From Janthinobacterium sp. (lineage in GTDB: Bacteria; Pseudomonadota; Gammaproteobacteria; Burkholderiales; Burkholderiaceae_D), in assembly GCF_009923995.1 (NCBI RefSeq), contig NZ_RFSK01000004.1, positions 62,001-126,000 on the forward strand: DNA of 64,000 nt. The letters are read 5' to 3'. The notes under the pieces are model-generated. The model was not told the DNA's origin. It saw only the letters and a program-made list of their open reading frames with translations, and made no database searches. The stretch's first letter is position 1. Each line of letters opens with the position of its first letter. Of this stretch, positions 36,605 to 45,413 are shown piece by piece. A program made the translations under genes and the position numbers.

Positions 36605-37800
36605 AAAAGCAAAGAAGCATCCTCGTCACGGGCGCCAGCGTCGCCGGTCCCACCCTGGCATACTGGCTGGCGCGCCAGGGCATGGCCGTGACGGTCGTCG
36701 AACGGGCGCCCGAGTTCCGCGACGGCGGCCAGACCATCGACGTGCGCGGCGCCGGCAAGGTGGTGGCGCAGCGCATGGGGCTCGAGAGCGCCATCCGCGC
36801 CAGGAGCACGCACGAAGACGGCATCCGGTTTGTCGACGAGCAAGACCGCACCCGGGCGGAGATCGGCATCGGCGCGTTCGACGGCAACGGCCCCGTGGCG
36901 GAACTGGAAATCCTGCGCGGAGAGCTGGCCAGGCTGCTGATCGAGCATGGCCGCAGCACGGTGGAGTACCGCTTCGGCGACAGCATCGCCGCGCTCGAGG
37001 ACTTGCCGCACGGCGTCAAGGTGCGCTTCGCGCAGGGCGGCGAGGAAATGTTCGATCTCGTCATTGCCGCCGAGGGCGTCGGCTCGCCCACGCGCAAGCT
37101 CGTCTTCGGCGACGAAGTGCGGCGCCGCTCCTTCAAGCTGTACACGGCGTATTTCACCATCCCCCGCGCGCCGGGCGATGCGCGCCAGATGCGCTGGTTC
37201 AATGCCCCTGGCGGCCTGAGCGTGTGCGTGCGTCCCGACAACCTGGGCACCAGCCGCGCCCTGCTGTCCTTCCAGGAAGCGGCCAATGGCTACGAAAAGC
37301 TGTCGCCGGCCCGGCAGAAGACCTTGCTGAAGGAAAAGTTCGCCGGCCTGAAATGGGAAACGCCGCGCATCCTGGCCGCCCTGGACGACGCGCCCGACCT
37401 GTACCTGGACCAGATTTCCCAGGTAAAGATGGCCCGCTGGTCCAAGGGCAGGATAGCGCTCGTCGGCGATGCCGCGTATTGCGCCTCGCCCATCAGCGGC
37501 ATGGGCACCAGCCTGGGCATGTGCGGCGCCTACGTGCTGGCGGGCGAACTGGGACGCCACGACGATCACGCGCAAGCCTTTGCCGCGTATGAAAGCATCA
37601 TGCGGCCCTATGTCGACCAGGCGCAGGACGTGCCCCTGTTCGCGCCCCGGCTCGCCTCGCCCCACAGCCGCGCGGGGATCGCCCTGGGCCATGCCCTGTT
37701 GCGTATGAGTAATGTGCCCATCGTCAAATCACTGCTGGCCAGGTTCTTGACACCCAAGGCCGATGCCCTGGCGCTGCCCGATTATGCGCACATGCGCTGA
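36601..37800 (+). CDS. FAD-dependent monooxygenase (PHBH/TetX-like)
   Basis: 399 residues. FAD-binding: GASVAGPTLAYWLARQG (GxGxxG variant with Ser), the mid-domain DLVIAAEGVGSPTR motif, and GDAAYCASPISGMGTSLG binding the flavin ribityl chain. Aromatic-ring or tetracycline-type hydroxylation with NADPH is the family activity; resemblance to the TetX branch plus the linked exporter and MarR regulator suggests detoxification of an aromatic antibiotic. Specificity is not proven. Starts in an ATGA overlap with marR. Confidence 0.85.
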   Translation: MKKQRSILVTGASVAGPTLAYWLARQGMAVTVVERAPEFRDGGQTIDVRGAGKVVAQRMGLESAIRARSTHEDGIRFVDEQDRTRAEIGIGAFDGNGPVAELEILRGELARLLIEHGRSTVEYRFGDSIAALEDLPHGVKVRFAQGGEEMFDLVIAAEGVGSPTRKLVFGDEVRRRSFKLYTAYFTIPRAPGDARQMRWFNAPGGLSVCVRPDNLGTSRALLSFQEAANGYEKLSPARQKTLLKEKFAGLKWETPRILAALDDAPDLYLDQISQVKMARWSKGRIALVGDAAYCASPISGMGTSLGMCGAYVLAGELGRHDDHAQAFAAYESIMRPYVDQAQDVPLFAPRLASPHSRAGIALGHALLRMSNVPIVKSLLARFLTPKADALALPDYAHMR

Positions 37801-37944
37801 TGCCCGCGTCCGGCAGCCGTGCCTTGCATACACGAATCGGCGGCCGGATGCACTAAGCTCGATTACCTAGTCGGCCGATAGAAACTCCCAATTTCCGCCC
37901 CGGCGGCGGATGCGTATGCTGGCCCCTGATAATAGAGGGTCACC

Positions 37945-40047
37945 ATGAACGCCAATTCCACTTCCATTCTGCCGTCCGGCGCGCGCCGCCGTCTTTCCTT
38001 TCCACCCGCCCTGATGCTGGTACTGCTGCTCCTGATGAGCATCCTGTTCTGCTCCCCGCCGGCTTGGGCCGCCGCACCGCCGGCGACGGCGGCGCCGTCC
38101 GCCGAACTGATCAAGCGTGGCGAATACGTCGCCCGCCTGGGCGACTGCGTGGCATGCCACACGAGCCCGAACGGCGCCGCCATGGCGGGCGGCCTGGAGC
38201 TGAAAACCCCGTTCGGCACCATCTACAGCACGAATATCACGCCGGACGCGAAGACGGGCCTGGGCAGGTATTCGTTCGCGCAATTCGACCGCGCCATGCG
38301 CAAGGGCGTGGCGGCCGACGGCCACAACCTGTATCCGGCCATGCCCTACCCGTCCTACGCGAAGATCACGCCGGACGACATGCAGGCCCTGTACGCCTAC
38401 CTGCAGCGGGGCGTGGCGCCCGTGGCACAGCAGAACCGCGACACGGACATGAAATGGCCGTTCAGCATGCGCTGGGGCCTGTCCCTGTGGAATGCCGTCT
38501 TCCTCGACGACGCGCCGTTCAAGCCGGACGCCAGCAAGTCGGCCGTGTGGAACCGCGGCAGCTATATCGCCCAGGGGCTGGGCCACTGCGGCTCCTGCCA
38601 CACGCCGCGCGGCGTGGCCTTCCAGGAAAAAACCATGGGCCAGGATGGCAGCGGCGGCAAGCACTACCTGTCCGGCTTCACGTTTGACGGCTGGCATGCG
38701 GTGAATTTGCGCAACCTGTGGACGCCGGCGGAAATCGTGCGCCTGCTGAAAACGGGCCGCAACAGCTTCGGCACGGCGGCCGGCAGCATGACGGAAGTCA
38801 TCACGCACAGCACCCAGTACTTCACGGACGGCGACCTGGACGCGCTGGCCCAGTACCTGCACGGCCTGCCGGCCAAGCCGGGCGCGCCCGTGACGCAAAA
38901 GGCCCCGGCGCCCCTGGTGGCGGCCGGCGACGACGCCCTGTACAACACGCGCGGCGGCCTGGGCTACCTGCAGTTCTGCGCCACCTGCCACCGCCGCGAC
39001 GGCCGTGGCGTGGACAACATCTTCCCCACCCTGGCGCAGAATGATTCCGTGCAGTCGAAAGACCCCACCACCGTCATCCACATCGCCCTGACGGGCTGGC
39101 AGTCGGCCGTCACGCAGCATTCGCCCCGTTCCTTCGGCATGCCCGCCTATGACCAGCTGACGAACGATGAACTGGCGGAGATCCTCACCTTCGTGCGCGG
39201 CAAGTGGGGCAACCAGGGCGCGCCCGTCACGCCCGCGCAGATCGCCAGGGTGCGCAAGGACCTGCAGCTGAAAGGTCCGCCGGCGACGGATTTCGACACG
39301 CCCCGCTACGCGGCACTGAAGGCGGACCCGAATGCCCGGCAGTTGATCCACGGCATGCAGCTGATGACGGAAACGCGGGCGCGCCTGCCGAAGAACGTGG
39401 GCAACGACCTCAATTGCAGCAGCTGCCACCTGAACGGGGGCACGGTCGCCAACGGCTCGCCCTTCCTGGGCATCGCGGCATTCTTCCCGGCCGAGGCGCC
39501 GCGCGCGGGCAAGGTGATCAACCTGGGCGAGCGCATCAATGGCTGCTTCAAGCGCTCGATGAATGGCAAGCCCCTGCCGGCGGACGGCCCCGACCTGCAG
39601 GCCATGGTCGCCTACATCGAGTGGATGAAGGGCGCCACGCAGGCGAAGGACAAGGTGCCGGGACGGGGCGTGGCGAAGATCGACCGCAGCCTGCTGCCGA
39701 ATCCAGTGAATGGCAAGAAAGTGTATGCAGAGCAATGTTCCGTCTGCCACGGCGCGAATGGCGAAGGCATCAAGGGCGCCGATGGCGCGGTGGCCTTCCC
39801 GCCGCTGTGGGGCGAGCGCTCCTTCAATATCGGCGCTGGCATGGCCAGGACCTACACGGCAGCCGGCTTCGTCAAGGCGAATATGGTGATGGGCCACGGC
39901 CAGAAATTCCCGCTGGGACAGGGCAACCTGTCCGACCAGGATGCCGTCGACGTGGCCGAGTACTTCAGCCACATGCCCCGTCCGGACTTCCCGGACAAGG
40001 TCAAGGACTGGCCGCATGGCGGCAAGCCCAAGGATGCGCGCTACTGA
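37945..40047 (+). CDS. Pentahaem c-type cytochrome (alcohol-DH cytochrome + TsdA-like fusion)
   Basis: 700 residues with a signal sequence (LMLVLLLLMSILFCSPPAWA) and five haem-binding motifs: CVACH (about 68), CGSCH (215), CATCH (345), CSSCH (491) and CSVCH (598). The first three domains match the tri-haem cytochrome subunit of membrane gluconate/alcohol dehydrogenases (GEYVARLGDCVACHT...). The last two resemble the dihaem thiosulfate dehydrogenase TsdA (LNCSSCHLNGG). No dehydrogenase subunit gene is adjacent. GAGGGT precedes the ATG. The fusion is unusual; its electron donor is unknown. Confidence 0.85.
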   Translation: MNANSTSILPSGARRRLSFPPALMLVLLLLMSILFCSPPAWAAAPPATAAPSAELIKRGEYVARLGDCVACHTSPNGAAMAGGLELKTPFGTIYSTNITPDAKTGLGRYSFAQFDRAMRKGVAADGHNLYPAMPYPSYAKITPDDMQALYAYLQRGVAPVAQQNRDTDMKWPFSMRWGLSLWNAVFLDDAPFKPDASKSAVWNRGSYIAQGLGHCGSCHTPRGVAFQEKTMGQDGSGGKHYLSGFTFDGWHAVNLRNLWTPAEIVRLLKTGRNSFGTAAGSMTEVITHSTQYFTDGDLDALAQYLHGLPAKPGAPVTQKAPAPLVAAGDDALYNTRGGLGYLQFCATCHRRDGRGVDNIFPTLAQNDSVQSKDPTTVIHIALTGWQSAVTQHSPRSFGMPAYDQLTNDELAEILTFVRGKWGNQGAPVTPAQIARVRKDLQLKGPPATDFDTPRYAALKADPNARQLIHGMQLMTETRARLPKNVGNDLNCSSCHLNGGTVANGSPFLGIAAFFPAEAPRAGKVINLGERINGCFKRSMNGKPLPADGPDLQAMVAYIEWMKGATQAKDKVPGRGVAKIDRSLLPNPVNGKKVYAEQCSVCHGANGEGIKGADGAVAFPPLWGERSFNIGAGMARTYTAAGFVKANMVMGHGQKFPLGQGNLSDQDAVDVAEYFSHMPRPDFPDKVKDWPHGGKPKDARY

Positions 40048-40105
40048 CGCGCAGCCGAATGCGCAATCTGCTACGCTCATGCCACGACCATTGCGGGAGT
40101 CTTGC

Positions 40106-40879
40106 ATGAGCAGCAACATTCATCACGCGGCCGCCGACGGCTACGCCAGCGGCGCCGATACCTACGTCAAGGGCCGGCCCGACTATCCGCCCGCCGTCTC
40201 GGACTGGCTGCGCGATACCCTGGGCCTGGGGCCGGGCAAGACGGTGCTGGACCTGGGCGCCGGCACGGGCAAGTTCACGCCCCGCCTGGTCGACACGGGC
40301 GCGACGGTGATTGCCGTCGAACCCGTGCCGGCCATGCTGGCAAAATTGTCCGCCGCCCTGCCGCAAGTCCGCGCCCTGGCCGGCACGGCCACGGCCATTC
40401 CCCTGCCCGATGCCAGCGTCGACGCCGTCGTCTGCGCGCAAGCCTTTCACTGGTTCGCCACGCCCGAGGCGCTCGACGAGATCCTGCGCGTGCTGAAACC
40501 CGGCGGCAAGCTGGGCCTGGTGTGGAATCTGCGCGACGCCAGCGTGCCCTGGGTGGCCAGGCTGGACGCCATCGTCAACGAAGCCGAAGGCGACACGCCC
40601 CGCTACTACACGGGCGCCTGGCGCCGCGTCTTTCCCCACGCGGGCTTGACGCCATTGCAGGAAACACAATTTTCCCAGGAGCACACGGGCACGCCCGAGG
40701 ACGTGCTGTTCAACCGTGTGCGCTCCACCAGCTTCATCGCCGCCCTGCCGCCGCAGGCACGGCAAGGCATCGACGACGCGATCCGCGCGCTGATCGCGTC
40801 CGAGCCGGCCCTGCGCGGCCGGGAGCGCATCGGCGTGCCCTACCGGACGGCTGCCTTCGTGGCGCAAAAGGCGGCATAG
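40106..40879 (+). CDS. Class I SAM-dependent methyltransferase
   Basis: 257 residues. SAM-binding motif I VLDLGAGTGKFTPRL, acidic motif II AVEPVPAML, and the VVCAQAFHWF / LKPGGKLGLVWN motifs of the Methyltransf_11 group (UbiE/BioC-like, similar to the yeast Tmt1 branch). Substrate unknown. GGGAG lies 7 nt before the ATG. It sits in line after the pentahaem cytochrome and before the catalase-like gene, without obvious functional linkage. Confidence 0.87.
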   Translation: MSSNIHHAAADGYASGADTYVKGRPDYPPAVSDWLRDTLGLGPGKTVLDLGAGTGKFTPRLVDTGATVIAVEPVPAMLAKLSAALPQVRALAGTATAIPLPDASVDAVVCAQAFHWFATPEALDEILRVLKPGGKLGLVWNLRDASVPWVARLDAIVNEAEGDTPRYYTGAWRRVFPHAGLTPLQETQFSQEHTGTPEDVLFNRVRSTSFIAALPPQARQGIDDAIRALIASEPALRGRERIGVPYRTAAFVAQKAA

Positions 40880-40971
40880 GCAGGTATTTGCGGCCTGTGT
40901 ATGCCAGCAAACAGAAGAATGTGGCGTTGGCGGCAATGATGGAGCACACTCACCCATCACAAGGAAAAGCC

Positions 40972-42096
40972 ATGTCCGCCATTCCCCGTCCGCCCCTGCC
41001 CTACGAAGCACGCTACGAATATGAAGAGGAAGGCGAGCAGGAGACGCGCGCGCAGCTGCTGCAGACCCTGCACGGCATTTCCGCCACCACCTATGCCGAT
41101 TCCGGCCACGCCACGCGCAGCGTGCACGCGAAAAGCCACGGCTTGCTGCGCGCCCGCCTGCAGGTGCTGGACGGCCTGGCGCCCGAACTGGCGCAGGGCC
41201 TGTTCGCCGTGCCGGCCGGCTACGACGCCGTCATGCGCATCTCCACCATTCCCGGCGACATGCTCGACGACAAGGTTTCCGTGCCGCGCGGCATGGCCGT
41301 CAAGGTCATCGGCGTGCCGGGCATCCAGCTGTCCAGCCTGGATGCGGACGACGGCGCGCCGCCGGCCGCCACGCAGGATTTCGTGCTCGTCAACGGTCCC
41401 GCCTTCCTGGCGCCCAGCGCGAAGAAATTCCTCGGCAGCTTGAAGTTGCTGGCTGGCACCACGGACAAGGCGCCGCGCCTGAAGCAGGCCCTGTCCACCG
41501 TGCTGCAGGGCGCGGAAAAGGCCCTCGAAGCCGTGGGCGGCGAAAGCGGCACCCTGAAAAGCCTGGGCGGCCATCCGGAAACCCATGTGCTGGGCGAAAC
41601 CTACTACAGCCAGGCGCCCATCTTGTATGGCGCCTACATGGCCAAGGTGGCGTTGGTGCCCGTGTCGCCGGAACTGGCGGCCTTGCGGGGCGCGCATGTC
41701 GACCTCGACGGCAAGCCCAACGGCTTGCGCGACGCCGTCGTCGCCTTTTTCGGCCGCCACGCGGCCACGTGGGAAGTGCGCATCCAGCTGTGCCGCGACA
41801 TCGCCACCATGCCGCTGGAAGACTCTTCCGTCGCCTGGCCGGAAGAAGACAGCCCCTATCTGCCCGTGGCCCGCCTCACGGCCCTGCCGCAGGCGGGCTG
41901 GAGCGAGGCCCTGTCGCGCGCCGTGGACGACGGCATGGCCTTCAGCCCCTGGCATGGCGTGCTGGAACACCGCCCCCTCGGCTCCATCATGCGCGTGCGC
42001 AAGGCCGCATATGCGATGTCGGCCCGCTTCCGCTTCGAGCGCACGGGCAACATTGCCCGCGAACCGCGCGACCTCGCCGCTTTCCCCGCCGGCTGA
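40972..42096 (+). CDS. Catalase-superfamily protein
   Basis: 374 residues, shorter than classical catalases (about 480 or more). The distal-side motif SVHAKSHGLLRARL corresponds to the catalase VHAKG segment with the essential His, and R-K-A-A-Y near residue 345 fits the R-x-x-x-Y proximal haem ligand. It belongs to the small catalase/peroxidase-like (SrpA-type) group that may bind haem and use peroxide. AAGGAAAAG precedes the ATG. Only 5 bp separate its stop from the NRAMP-like gene, so they form one operon. Confidence 0.78.
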   Translation: MSAIPRPPLPYEARYEYEEEGEQETRAQLLQTLHGISATTYADSGHATRSVHAKSHGLLRARLQVLDGLAPELAQGLFAVPAGYDAVMRISTIPGDMLDDKVSVPRGMAVKVIGVPGIQLSSLDADDGAPPAATQDFVLVNGPAFLAPSAKKFLGSLKLLAGTTDKAPRLKQALSTVLQGAEKALEAVGGESGTLKSLGGHPETHVLGETYYSQAPILYGAYMAKVALVPVSPELAALRGAHVDLDGKPNGLRDAVVAFFGRHAATWEVRIQLCRDIATMPLEDSSVAWPEEDSPYLPVARLTALPQAGWSEALSRAVDDGMAFSPWHGVLEHRPLGSIMRVRKAAYAMSARFRFERTGNIAREPRDLAAFPAG

Positions 42097-42101
42097 GCGC
42101 C

Positions 42102-43391
42102 ATGCCCGCCGATACGCCCGCGCAAGACAAGGCCGCCCCGTCCGACACCTGGCTGGGCAAGCTGGGGCCGGGCCTCGTCACGGGCGCGGCGGACGATGAC
42201 CCCAGCGGCATCGCCACGTATGCGCAGGCGGGGGCCCAGTTCGGCTTCGGCATGCTGTGGACCGTGTGCCTGACGTTTCCCCTGATGCTGGGCATCCAGG
42301 TCATCAGCGCCAAGATCGGCCGGGTCAGCGGGCACGGGCTGGCGACGAATATCCGCCGCCACTATCCCCGCCCCCTGCTGTATGCCATCGTCGCCTTGCT
42401 GCTGCTGGCCAATGTCATCAATATCGCCGCCGACGTGGCCGCCATGGGCGACGCGCTCACCCTCATCATCGGCGGCCCCACCCACCTGTATGCGCTGGGC
42501 TTCGGCCTGCTGTCCCTGCTGCTGCAAGTGTTCATCCCGTATCAAAAATACGTGCGCATCCTGAAATGGCTGACCCTGGGCTTGCTGGCCTACGTGGCCA
42601 CCGTGCTGACCGTGCAGATTCCCTGGGGCGAAGTGGCGCTGCGCACCGTCTGGCCGAAGATGGCCTGGACGGCGGCCTCCGTCACCATGATCGTGGCCGT
42701 GTTCGGCACGACGATCAGCCCCTATCTGTTTTTCTGGCAGGCGTCGCAGGAAGTGGAAGACCTGCAGGCGGACGCGGACGCGCAAGCCCTGCGCCGCACG
42801 CCCGAGCAGGCGCCGCTGCAATTCCAGCGCATCAAGCTGGACACGGCCATCGGCATGGGCTTTTCCAACCTCGTAGCCTTCTTCATCATGCTGACGACGG
42901 CCGTGACCCTGGGCGCGCAAGGCATCACGCACATCGACACCTCGGCCCAGGCCGCCTCCGCACTGCGTCCCATCGCCGGCAACTTCGCCTTCGCCCTGTT
43001 CAGCCTGGGCATCATCGGCACGGGCTTGCTGGCCATCCCCGTGCTGGCCGGCTCTGCCGCCTACGCCATGGCGGGCGCCTTCCACTGGAAAAGCAGCCTG
43101 GAACTGGCACCGCGGGCGGCGAAGAAATTCTATGGCATCATCGCCACGGCCACCCTGCTCGGCGTGGCCCTGTGCTTTACGCCGCTCAACCCCATCCAGG
43201 CCCTGTACTGGAGCGCCGTCATCAACGGCGTCATCTCCGTGCCCATCATGGCCCTGATGATGGGGATGGCCGCCCGCCCCGCCATCATGGGAACGCTCAC
43301 CATCTCGCGCCGGCTGCGGGCGCTGGGCTGGCTGTGCACGGCGGTCATGGCCGTGGCCGTGCTGGCCATGTTCGCCGCCATGGCGTTCTGA
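42102..43391 (+). CDS. NRAMP-family divalent metal transporter (divergent clade)
   Basis: 429 residues, about 11 membrane helices. Helix 1 reads GLVTGAADDDPSGIATYAQAG: the usual DPGN metal-binding motif is replaced by D-P-S-G. In helix 6 the usual M-P-H is replaced by I-S-P-Y, so this is an NRAMP-related member that may carry something other than Mn/Fe, for example Mg. It follows a catalase-like gene by 5 bp, suggesting a link between metal transport and peroxide handling. Confidence 0.82.
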   Translation: MPADTPAQDKAAPSDTWLGKLGPGLVTGAADDDPSGIATYAQAGAQFGFGMLWTVCLTFPLMLGIQVISAKIGRVSGHGLATNIRRHYPRPLLYAIVALLLLANVINIAADVAAMGDALTLIIGGPTHLYALGFGLLSLLLQVFIPYQKYVRILKWLTLGLLAYVATVLTVQIPWGEVALRTVWPKMAWTAASVTMIVAVFGTTISPYLFFWQASQEVEDLQADADAQALRRTPEQAPLQFQRIKLDTAIGMGFSNLVAFFIMLTTAVTLGAQGITHIDTSAQAASALRPIAGNFAFALFSLGIIGTGLLAIPVLAGSAAYAMAGAFHWKSSLELAPRAAKKFYGIIATATLLGVALCFTPLNPIQALYWSAVINGVISVPIMALMMGMAARPAIMGTLTISRRLRALGWLCTAVMAVAVLAMFAAMAF

Positions 43392-43397
43392 TGCCCG

Positions 43398-44189
43398 TCA
43401 ACCCCGTGGCTTGAGCATGCCTTCCACGATGCCCAGCACGGTTTCGCGGGGCAGCAGGCGGGGCAGCCAGGCCAGCAGGCGGTTGGGCCGCCCCGCCACG
43501 TGGCTGCTGCGGCCCCGGTCCAGCGCGCGCAGCGCCTCGTCGACGACGGCTTGCGGCGCCATGCGCTTGCCCACGGCCGCCTCGGGCGCGGCCACCACGT
43601 CGAAGAAGGCCGTCTCCGTGGCGCCCGGGCACAGGGCCAGCACGCGCACGCCCCGGTGGCGGTGTTCCGCCCACAGGGCTTCCGAGAACGACAGCACGAA
43701 GGCCTTGCTGGCGCCGTACACGGCCATGTAGGGATCGGGCTGCAGGGCCGCCGTGGACGCCACGTTGATGATGGCGCCCCGCCCCTGCGCCAGCATGTGC
43801 GGCAAGGCGCAGTGCGCCAGCTCCATGAGGGCGGTGCAATTGACGGCCACCTCCAGCCTCTGGCGCGCCAGGGAAATGGTCTCGAACCTGCCATGCGTGG
43901 CAAAGCCCGCGTTATTGATCAGCACGTCGGGCGCCATGCCCAGCGCGCAAGCCTGCGCGTAGGCCGCTTCCGCGGCGCCGGGCTGGCCCAGGTCGGCCAC
44001 TAGGGCATGGGCGCGGATGCCGTGGCGACGGGCCAGGTCGGCGGCCAGCGCCTCGAGCACGGCGCCGGAACGGGCCAGCAGCAGCAAATGGGCGCCGCGC
44101 GCGGCCAGGGTTTCCGCAAAGACGCGGCCGATGCCGGACGAGGCACCCGTGATCAGCACGGTTTGCTTGGTATATTGGAAGGTGGTCAT
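43398..44189 (-). CDS. Short-chain dehydrogenase/reductase (DltE-like)
   Basis: 263 residues. Classical SDR: cofactor motif TGASSGIG (residues 12-19), NNAG, catalytic Ser in NVASTAA, YGASK (Tyr/Lys) and a PGATET turn. NADP(H) preference is plausible. Convergent with the NRAMP-like gene (6 bp apart) and divergent from a MerR gene; a MerR-type promoter with a 19-bp spacer points into it, so its expression is probably ligand-induced. Confidence 0.87.
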   Translation of the reverse strand: MTTFQYTKQTVLITGASSGIGRVFAETLAARGAHLLLLARSGAVLEALAADLARRHGIRAHALVADLGQPGAAEAAYAQACALGMAPDVLINNAGFATHGRFETISLARQRLEVAVNCTALMELAHCALPHMLAQGRGAIINVASTAALQPDPYMAVYGASKAFVLSFSEALWAEHRHRGVRVLALCPGATETAFFDVVAAPEAAVGKRMAPQAVVDEALRALDRGRSSHVAGRPNRLLAWLPRLLPRETVLGIVEGMLKPRG

Positions 44190-44218
44190 GGCAAGTGTGG
44201 GTAGTGAAAGGGAATTCA

Positions 44219-44249
44219 CTGTAAACTGTGGTCTTTGGTCCACGGTCAA
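44219..44249 (-). promoter_or_regulatory. MerR-type promoter of the SDR gene
   Basis: On the minus strand TTGACC (44244-44249), a 19-bp spacer and TTACAG (44219-44224). The spacer has the dyad ACTGTGG (44225-44231) / CCACGGT (44240-44246). It sits between the divergent SDR and merR genes. Confidence 0.65.
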
Positions 44250-44258
44250 GGGAAAACG

Positions 44259-44663
44259 ATGCGCATCGGAGAAATCACGCGCCTGACGGGCGTCAGCAGG
44301 GACACGGTGCGCTTCTACGAGCGCCAGGGATTGCTGGATGCGGCGCCGCAGCCGGGCATGACGAATAACTACAAGGAATACTCGGCGCAAGCCCTGCGCC
44401 GCATCGAACTGATCGGCCACGCCAAGGCGCTGGGCTTTACCTTGAAGGAAATCGCCGAGGTCATTGCCGTGTGGCAGGAAAATGCCCTCGATGGCGACAC
44501 CAAGCGGGCCATGCTGGAAACCAAGATCGCGCAGATCGACGACAAGGCCCGCTCGATGGCCGTGCTGCGCGCCGGCCTCGTCGATGCGCTGGCCAAGGTG
44601 GAGACGGGCTGTGCGGATGGCGCGCCGGCAACAGGATGGCAGACTGACAAGGATAAGCAATGA
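44259..44663 (+). CDS. MerR-family transcriptional regulator
   Basis: 134 residues: HTH (MRIGEITRLTGVSRDTVRFYERQGLL), the wing (NNYKEYSAQALRRIELIGHAKALGF) and a coiled coil; one Cys near the C-terminus, not a metal-sensor pattern. AAGGGAAAACG precedes the ATG. It overlaps the SMI1/KNR4 gene by 4 bp (ATGA) and is divergent from the SDR gene, whose promoter it likely activates. Confidence 0.88.
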   Translation: MRIGEITRLTGVSRDTVRFYERQGLLDAAPQPGMTNNYKEYSAQALRRIELIGHAKALGFTLKEIAEVIAVWQENALDGDTKRAMLETKIAQIDDKARSMAVLRAGLVDALAKVETGCADGAPATGWQTDKDKQ

Positions 44664-45313
44664 ATAACTATTACACCCGCTACCGCCACCTGGCAATCGA
44701 AGGCGCCAAGCCGCCGCCCACGCCGGGCCAGGTCGCCGCCATCGAAGCCCTGCTGGAAGCGCCCCTGCCGCCCGCCTTCCTCGCCTTCCTGCAGGTGGCC
44801 AACGGCGCCTGCTGCGACTACGCCTGCGACGTGCCCGATGGCGAGGGCGGCGTGGAGACGATGGGCTTCAATACCTTCTTCAGCGCCGACGACGGCGATT
44901 TCTGCGATGAAACCCTGGTCGGCGAGATCCGCGCGGCGCGCCAGCACCTGGCCATGCCCGAGAAAATCCTGCCCTTCGCCCGCGACGGCGGCAATTCCAT
45001 GCTCTTCCTCGACCTGACGGACGACGGGGGCGGCCGCGTGCTGGCCTACGTGGAGGAGTTGCCGGGCTGGACGGGCAAGCGCGCCCATGGCTACATCGTG
45101 CTGGCGCCCTCCTTCGATGCATGGCTGGACAGCCTGTACATCGACCGCGACACGGTGCTCGACGAACTCGAACACAGCGTCTCGGCCCCGTCGCACCTGG
45201 AAGCGATGGCGCAGTGGCTCGATATCGGCATGCCCGCCTGGCGCCGCGATGCGGGCCTGGCCGCCTTGTTTGCTCTTAAACAAGTCGAACTGTACGCCAG
45301 CGAACAGGACTAG
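44660..45313 (+). CDS. SMI1/KNR4-family protein
   Basis: 217 residues. The SUKH-type pattern is clear: PPTPGQVAAIEALLEAPLPPAFLAFLQVANG at the N-terminus, then a central beta region with LPFARDGGNSMLFLDLTDDG. SUKH proteins serve as immunity proteins to contact-dependent toxins or as general regulators. Here no toxin gene is adjacent; the gene is translationally coupled to merR (ATGA). Orphan immunity or a house-keeping role are both possible. Confidence 0.85.
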   Translation: MNNYYTRYRHLAIEGAKPPPTPGQVAAIEALLEAPLPPAFLAFLQVANGACCDYACDVPDGEGGVETMGFNTFFSADDGDFCDETLVGEIRAARQHLAMPEKILPFARDGGNSMLFLDLTDDGGGRVLAYVEELPGWTGKRAHGYIVLAPSFDAWLDSLYIDRDTVLDELEHSVSAPSHLEAMAQWLDIGMPAWRRDAGLAALFALKQVELYASEQD

Positions 45314-45413
45314 TCCTACGGGAATCCTCGTGTGTGTCCTATGGGTGTGCGCAGGCGGCTGGCTTAACATTGTCATCAGCTTGCAGAAAAAACCACACAC
45401 GAAAGGATTTCCC

